DNA from: Kocuria turfanensis
Lineage (GTDB): Bacteria > Actinomycetota > Actinomycetes > Actinomycetales > Micrococcaceae
Direction of reading: 5' to 3'
Assembly: GCF_001580365.1 (NCBI RefSeq)
Contig: NZ_CP014480.1
Span: 1,861,008 to 1,925,007, forward strand
DNA length: 64,000 bases
This document shows positions 59,985 through 64,000 of this stretch, one piece after another; the stretch's first letter is position 1, and each line of letters begins with the position of its first letter. The position numbers and the translations under genes were made by a program. The notes beneath the pieces were generated by a model. The model made no database searches. It worked only from the letters and a program-made list of their open reading frames with translations, and had not been told where the DNA came from.

Positions 59985-60635
59985 ATGTTGACCGCCGCCG
60001 TCGTCAGCCCCCAGCCCATGACCCGCATCGCGATGCAGCGGGAGTCCCTGGAGCACCCCGAGCACGGGGTGCGGATCGGCACCGTGGCGGGCACGGTTCC
60101 GGAGTTCCTGGCCCAGAACGCCGCGGAGGCCGCCGTGGTGCTGCTGAGCCTCAACACCCAGGACGGCCGCAGCCTGGTGCAGAACATCACCGACCTCGTC
60201 GTGCACGAGCACACCGTGGTGGTCCTCACGCCCCCGGACGAGCTCGTCCGCGTCCGCTCGGCCTTCACGTGCGGGGCCTCGGGCGCCGTGGGCAAGTGCG
60301 AGCCGATCAAGGCGGTCTTCCGGACCATGCGGCTGGCCAAGCAGCTGGGCCACTTCGTGAGCGACGGTCTCCAGGCCTCCCTCGCGGAGCTGCCCAGCCG
60401 GGCCCCGGCCAAGCTCTCCGCCCGGGAGCGGGAGGTGCTCGCGCTCTACGTGGACGGCCTCCAGGAGCAGGAGGTGGCCACCCGGCTCCGGATCGCGGAG
60501 TCCACGGTCGAGGAGCACCTCAAGCGGATCCGGCGCAAGTACGCCCTCGTGGAGCGCCCGGCGCGCACCAAGCTCGAGCTGTACAAGCGGGCCATCGAGG
60601 ACGGCATCATCCCGCCCGTCCTGCCGCTCGCCTGA
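59985..60635 (+). CDS. LuxR-type regulator with degenerate receiver domain
   Basis: A 216-residue protein. The C-terminal LuxR domain is normal (LSAREREVLALYVDGLQEQE; VATRLRIAESTVEEHLKRIR; KYALVERPARTKLELYKRAI). The receiver-like N-terminus lacks the acidic pair (it starts AAVVSPQPMTRIAM) and has Ser where the phospho-acceptor Asp should be (VVLLSLNTQDG); the late Lys remains (AVGKCEP). It is therefore unlikely to be switched by phosphorylation. GAGGAG lies 9 bases before the ATG. It is divergent from the pyruvyltransferase/GT2 gene. Confidence 0.88.
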   Translation: MLTAAVVSPQPMTRIAMQRESLEHPEHGVRIGTVAGTVPEFLAQNAAEAAVVLLSLNTQDGRSLVQNITDLVVHEHTVVVLTPPDELVRVRSAFTCGASGAVGKCEPIKAVFRTMRLAKQLGHFVSDGLQASLAELPSRAPAKLSAREREVLALYVDGLQEQEVATRLRIAESTVEEHLKRIRRKYALVERPARTKLELYKRAIEDGIIPPVLPLA

Positions 60636-60656
60636 GTTCCGGCACACCGGGACGGG

Positions 60657-60717
60657 CACCGCCGCGGGCGGGCCGGAGCCGGGCGGACACCGCCGCGGGC
60701 GGGCCGGAGCCGGGCGG
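60657..60717. repeat. Perfect 30-bp direct repeat
   Basis: The 30 bases at 60657-60686 (beginning CACCGCCGCGGGCGGGCCGG) recur without change at 60688-60717, separated by one A. They lie 22 bases after the stop of the LuxR-type gene. No coding role is seen. Confidence 0.85.
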
Positions 60718-60750
60718 GGCGACCGTGACCGGCCTGTTGCGCACCGTCCG

Positions 60751-60780
60751 TTGTGGCTCCGGGAAACCCGTTCCTAGACT
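60751..60780 (+). promoter_or_regulatory. Promoter of the FAD-linked oxidase gene
   Basis: TTGTGG (60751-60756), an 18-base spacer and TAGACT (60775-60780). This leaves a leader of about 165 bases before ATG 60955. The spacer holds CGGGAAACCCG, a small inverted repeat. Confidence 0.5.
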
Positions 60781-60954
60781 GGGGTCAGCACCATCGTGCG
60801 CGGGTCCGCGTCCTGCACCGGACCCGCCTTCCCGGCCCGGCCCACGCGCACGACCAGGGCGGCCCGGCCCGGCGTCGTCGGCGGTGGCGTGCGCGCCGCC
60901 GATCGCAGAGGTTCGTCCGGGGGCGAGCGCCTCCGCACACAGGAAGCCAGTCCG

Positions 60955-62377
60955 ATGGGGATCGTGGACCGTGGGGAACATGACGACGAGGTCGCGCGGG
61001 CGCTCGAGGCGCTGCGGAGCCGACTGACCGGGACACTGGTCGAACCCGACGACCCGCTCTACGACGAGGCACGGCGGGTCTGGAACGGGATGATCAACGT
61101 GCGGCCGCGCGCCGTCGCCCGGGTGGGCTCCGTGGCGGACATCGACCCGGTGCTGGCCACGGCCCAGCACACGGGCCTGCCGCTGGCCGTGCGCGGCGGA
61201 GGGCACAACGTGGCCGGGCACGGCACCGTGGAGGGCGGGCTGGTCCTGGACCTGAGCGCACTGCGCCGGGTGGACGTGGATCCCGCGACCCGGCACGTGA
61301 CCGTGGAGCCCGGCGCCACCCTCGCCGACGTCGACCGCGCCACCGTCCCGCACGGGCTGGCCGTGCCCGTCGGCGTGGTGAGCGCCACCGGCGTCGCCGG
61401 CCTGACGGTGGGCGGCGGCGTGGGCTGGCTGACCCGCAGCAACGGCCTCACCCTCGACAACCTCATCGGCGCCGAGGTGATCACCGGGACCCGGGAGCAC
61501 CTGCACGTGAACGCCGAGCACAACCCGGACCTGTTCTGGGGGATCCGCGGCGGGGGCGGGAACTTCGGTGTGGTGACCTCCTTCACCTTCCTCGCCCGGC
61601 GGCTGCCGCCGTCCGTGCTCGGCGGGAACCTGGTCTACCGACGAGCGCAGTGGCGGACCGCGCTGCAGGCCTACGCCCGCTGGACCGCGGACCTGCCGGA
61701 CGAGATGAACAGCATCGTCTCGGTCCTGCGCCTGCCGCCCAGCTTCGGCATGGGCGAGGAGCCGCTGCTGATCGTCGGGTTCGCCTGGATGTCGCCCGAC
61801 CACGAGGACGGCCTGCGCCTGGTCGAGCGCCTGCGCGCGGACGCGCCGCCCGACGAGGAGGAGGTCGGCCCGGTGCAGTGGCTCGAGTGGCAGTCGGCCA
61901 TGGACGAGCTCTTCCCCCAGGGCGCACGCGGCTACTGGAAGAACGCCTCCTTCTCCCGCCTGGACGACGAGGTGATCGACGCCCTGCTCGGCTTCGCCGG
62001 CGAGGTCACCTGGTTCGGCACCGGCATCGACATCCACCACATGGGGGGGCTTCTTCGGCCGGGTGCCCGCCGGGGCGACCGCCTTCCCCAACCGGTCGTC
62101 GCGGTACTGGCTCAACGTCTACGGCTACTGGCAGGACCCGGCCGAGGACGCCCGCCTGACCGCCTTCGCCCGGAAGGCCCACGCCGCCATGGCGCCGTTC
62201 GCCGAGCTCGGCCAGTACGTGAACTTCCTCGGCGCCGAGCAGGGCCCCGTCACCCCCGAGGCGGCCCGGCAGGCCTACGGGGAGCGGACGCACCAGCGGC
62301 TCGTGGAGCTGAAGAACCGCTACGACCCGGGCAACATCTTCCGGCTCAACCACAACATCGTGCCGAGCGCCGCCTGA
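60955..62377 (+). pseudogene. FAD-linked oxidase (berberine-bridge type), frameshifted
   Basis: The first 363 residues have the FAD-binding PCMH domain: LAVRGGGHNVAGHGTVEGGL with His for covalent FAD, VGVVSATGVAGLTVGGGVGW and LFWGIRGGGGNFGVVTSFTF. At 62043-62049 a run of seven G shifts the frame; with six G the text would continue MGGFFGRVPAGATAFPNRSS and reach the family's end YDPGNIFRLNHNIVPSAA, stop at 62377. Both halves are otherwise well preserved, so the break is recent, phase-variable or a sequencing error. Such enzymes oxidise alcohols, sugars or alkaloid-like compounds. Confidence 0.88.
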
Positions 62378-62482
62378 CGGGCCCGTGCGGGGACGCCACC
62401 GCGGATCGCGCGAGCGCACCCACAGCGCCGGACCGCAGCGCCGGACCGCAGCGCCGAGCGGACGCAAGCACGGAGACGCGGC

Positions 62483-62794
62483 TCAGGCGGCCCCGAGCAG
62501 CCGCAGCACGGCCGCGGCGGCCGCGCCCAGGACGACGACCAGCAGGAACGGCGCCCGCAGCATCAGGGCGACCCCCGCCACCAGCAGGGCCCCGAGCCGG
62601 GCGTCGAGCACCAGCGCCTGACCGGAGCCGAAGGCGTTCATCACCACGAGGGCGGCGAGCAGGCCCACCGTGACGGTGCCCGCCATCCGGCCCACCCGGG
62701 GGTCGTCCAGCACCCGGTCCGGCACGAGGTAGCCCACGAGCTTCAGCCCGTAGGCCAGCGCGCACGCCGCGAGGACCCAGAACCACATGCTCAT
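62483..62794 (-). CDS. azlD: AzlD-type branched-chain amino acid exporter subunit
   Basis: A 103-residue membrane protein with about four helices (WFWVLAACALAYGLKLVGYL; VTVGLLAALVVMNAFGSG). The size and pattern are those of AzlD, the small partner of AzlC. The ATG overlaps the stop of the AzlC gene (ATGA). The pair is expected to export branched-chain amino acids or analogues. Confidence 0.88.
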   Translation of the reverse strand: MSMWFWVLAACALAYGLKLVGYLVPDRVLDDPRVGRMAGTVTVGLLAALVVMNAFGSGQALVLDARLGALLVAGVALMLRAPFLLVVVLGAAAAAVLRLLGAA

Positions 62795-63519
62795 GCCCCG
62801 GCCTCCGTCCGGCCGGGCGCGGCCCCTGCCGCGTCGGCCCCCCGGCGGCGGGAACGGCCGAGGAGCGCGGCGACCACCGCGGCCACCAGGATCGGCAGCC
62901 CCGGCGGCAGCACCGGGATGGTCAGCGCCGTGACGAGGGCGCACACCACCGCGACGGCCACGGGCTCCCGGGCGCTGAGCCGGGGCCACAGCAGTCCGAG
63001 GAACGCCGCCACGGCGGCGCCGTCCAGGCCCCAGCGCGCGGGATCGCCGAGGGCGTTGCCGAGCAGCGCGCCGACCACGGTGAACAGGTTCCAGAGCAGC
63101 CACACCCCGACCCCCGCGGTCCAGAACCCCCGTCTCTCCTCGAGGGGGTGGGTCTGGGAGGACGCTGCCGCGTTGGACTCGTCGATGGTCACGTGCGCGG
63201 CGAGCAGCCGGAGCCCGCCGCGGGGGCGGACCAGGGCGTTCATGCTCATGCCGTAGACGGCGTTGCGCACCCCGAGCAGGGTCGCGGCGCCCAGCGCCGA
63301 GGCCCCGGCCCCGCCGCCCGCGACCACCCCGATGAAGGCGAACTGGGACCCGCCCGTGAACATGAGCGCGGACAGGGCCACCGTCTGCCAGAAGCTCAGG
63401 CCCGCCGCCACGGACAGCGCGCCGAAGGAGATCCCGTACAGCCCGGTGGCCACGGACAGGGACAGCCCGATCCGCACCGCCGGCGAGCTCCGCCAGTCGA
63501 CGGGGACGGCGTGGCTCAC
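62791..63519 (-). CDS. azlC: AzlC-type branched-chain amino acid exporter subunit
   Basis: A 242-residue membrane protein. VATGLYGISFGALSVAAGLS and ALSALMFTGGSQFAFIGVVA are the AzlC signature, followed by AATLLGVRNAVYGMSMNALV and HVTIDESNA. The GTG start overlaps the stop of the GH15 gene (GTGA) and its own stop overlaps azlD, so three genes are coupled. The order matches the BrnFE type of exporter. Confidence 0.9.
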   Translation of the reverse strand: MSHAVPVDWRSSPAVRIGLSLSVATGLYGISFGALSVAAGLSFWQTVALSALMFTGGSQFAFIGVVAGGGAGASALGAATLLGVRNAVYGMSMNALVRPRGGLRLLAAHVTIDESNAAASSQTHPLEERRGFWTAGVGVWLLWNLFTVVGALLGNALGDPARWGLDGAAVAAFLGLLWPRLSAREPVAVAVVCALVTALTIPVLPPGLPILVAAVVAALLGRSRRRGADAAGAAPGRTEAGA

Positions 63520-64000
63520 GGGGTGACCCCCGTGGCCTCCCGGGGCTCCGGCGCGCCCCGGCGTCCCTGCGCGGCGTCGAGGGCGTCCATCGCCTGGACG
63601 AGGGCCAGGTGGGTGAAGGTCTGGGGGAAGTTGCCGGTCATCCGCCGCCGGTCGGGCGACCACTCGGTGGACAGCAGGCCGAGGTCGTTGGCGCGGGAGA
63701 GGACCAGGTCCACGAGCTTGCGGGCGCTGTCGGTGCGCCCGGAGCGGGCGTACTGGGCGGCCAGCCACAGGGACGCGCCGAGGTGCGGGTTGTCCTGGCC
63801 CGAGAACCCGTCCACGCCGATCACCCCGGCGTAGGCGTCGGGGTCCTCGGGGTCCACGGGTCCCAGGACGTTGCGGTAGCGGTGGATCAGCCCGCACGGG
63901 TGCCGCAGCTCCTCCTCGATCCGCCGCACGGTCCCCAGCATCCGCTCGTCGTCGTGGGCCACGAAGCCCACCTGCGGCAGCTGGAGCAGGGAGGCGTCCA
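63516..64000 (-). CDS. GH15 glucoamylase/trehalase-type enzyme, C-terminal part
   Basis: The gene continues past the right edge, so only the last 160 residues are seen. DASLLQLPQVGFVAHDDERM opens the fragment, and the usual GH15 end follows: FSGQDNPHLGASLWLAAQYA, LLSTEWSPDRRRMTGNFPQT and FTHLALVQAMDALD, including the second catalytic Glu in STEW. Members hydrolyse trehalose or maltodextrins in the cytoplasm. It is coupled to azlC, an odd combination. Confidence 0.88.
   Translation of the reverse strand, partial: DASLLQLPQVGFVAHDDERMLGTVRRIEEELRHPCGLIHRYRNVLGPVDPEDPDAYAGVIGVDGFSGQDNPHLGASLWLAAQYARSGRTDSARKLVDLVLSRANDLGLLSTEWSPDRRRMTGNFPQTFTHLALVQAMDALDAAQGRRGAPEPREATGVTP

Noticed and set aside
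1..64000. tRNA or rRNA genes
   Set aside because: No conserved tRNA arms with T-loop GGTTCGAATC-type text and no rRNA signature were found by reading both strands.

Overview
The window is high-GC DNA from an actinobacterium. A DUF4193 protein, a small LWLxYFSxGG-type protein, an ANTAR regulator, MHS- and OFA-type transporters and actinobacterial-looking promoters point to the family Micrococcaceae; a Kocuria-like organism is my best guess, but it is inferred from gene style and not from a marker gene. No tRNA, rRNA or CRISPR array was seen. Genes are dense, and many are coupled by ATGA or GTGA overlaps.

Layout. (1) 1-5140: the tail of a small membrane protein, then a segment bounded by two inverted, broken IS5-type transposase remnants (62-632 and 4836-5140). 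It carries a VanY-type D,D-carboxypeptidase, a PH-like protein and a TPP riboswitch that leads an SDR plus an NtaA-type flavin monooxygenase. (2) 5214-16378: GH31 glycosidase, alpha/beta hydrolase, DUF4193, zinc alcohol dehydrogenase, an XRE regulator divergent from a methionine aminopeptidase, an FBP zinc-finger protein, PEP carboxylase and a small membrane protein related to the one cut off at base 1. (3) 16425-21673: a shikimate-to-protocatechuate module (dehydroshikimate dehydratase, shikimate dehydrogenase, IclR regulator, divergent MHS transporter). (4) 21692-26313: phosphoribosyltransferase, isochorismatase-like hydrolase, secreted PKD-like protein, and a CmtR-like metal sensor with a CDF transporter under a perfect palindromic operator. 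(5) 26425-34486: an oxidase locus (Tat-exported haem peroxidase, signal peptidase I, multicopper oxidase, small anchored protein), divergent from a SARP/BTAD regulator that is followed by a LuxR response regulator and histidine kinase.

(6) 34591-43057: LLM flavoenzyme, gamma-glutamyltransferase whose frame runs without a stop into the next gene, PutA, DUF2867 and Nudix proteins. (7) 43198-46893: two exported surface proteins, one with three chaplin-like repeats, and a threonine-aldolase-type enzyme. (8) 46930-53776: a complete gamma-glutamylation route, most likely for ethanolamine: permease, glutamine-synthetase-like ligase, glutamine-amidotransferase-class hydrolase, aldehyde dehydrogenase and SDR in one operon, with a divergent FadR-type regulator. 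(9) 53783-64000: CGNR regulator, small membrane protein, GAF-ANTAR regulator, OFA transporter with a 33-residue partner, a pyruvyltransferase-like/GT2 fusion divergent from a degenerate response regulator, an FAD-linked oxidase broken by a seven-G run, AzlCD-type branched-chain amino acid exporter genes and the end of a GH15 enzyme.

The best candidates for undescribed biology are the riboswitch-led SDR/monooxygenase pair, the chaplin-like surface pair, the oxidase locus with its own signal peptidase and SARP regulator, and the pyruvyltransferase-GT2 fusion beside a phosphorylation-independent regulator.
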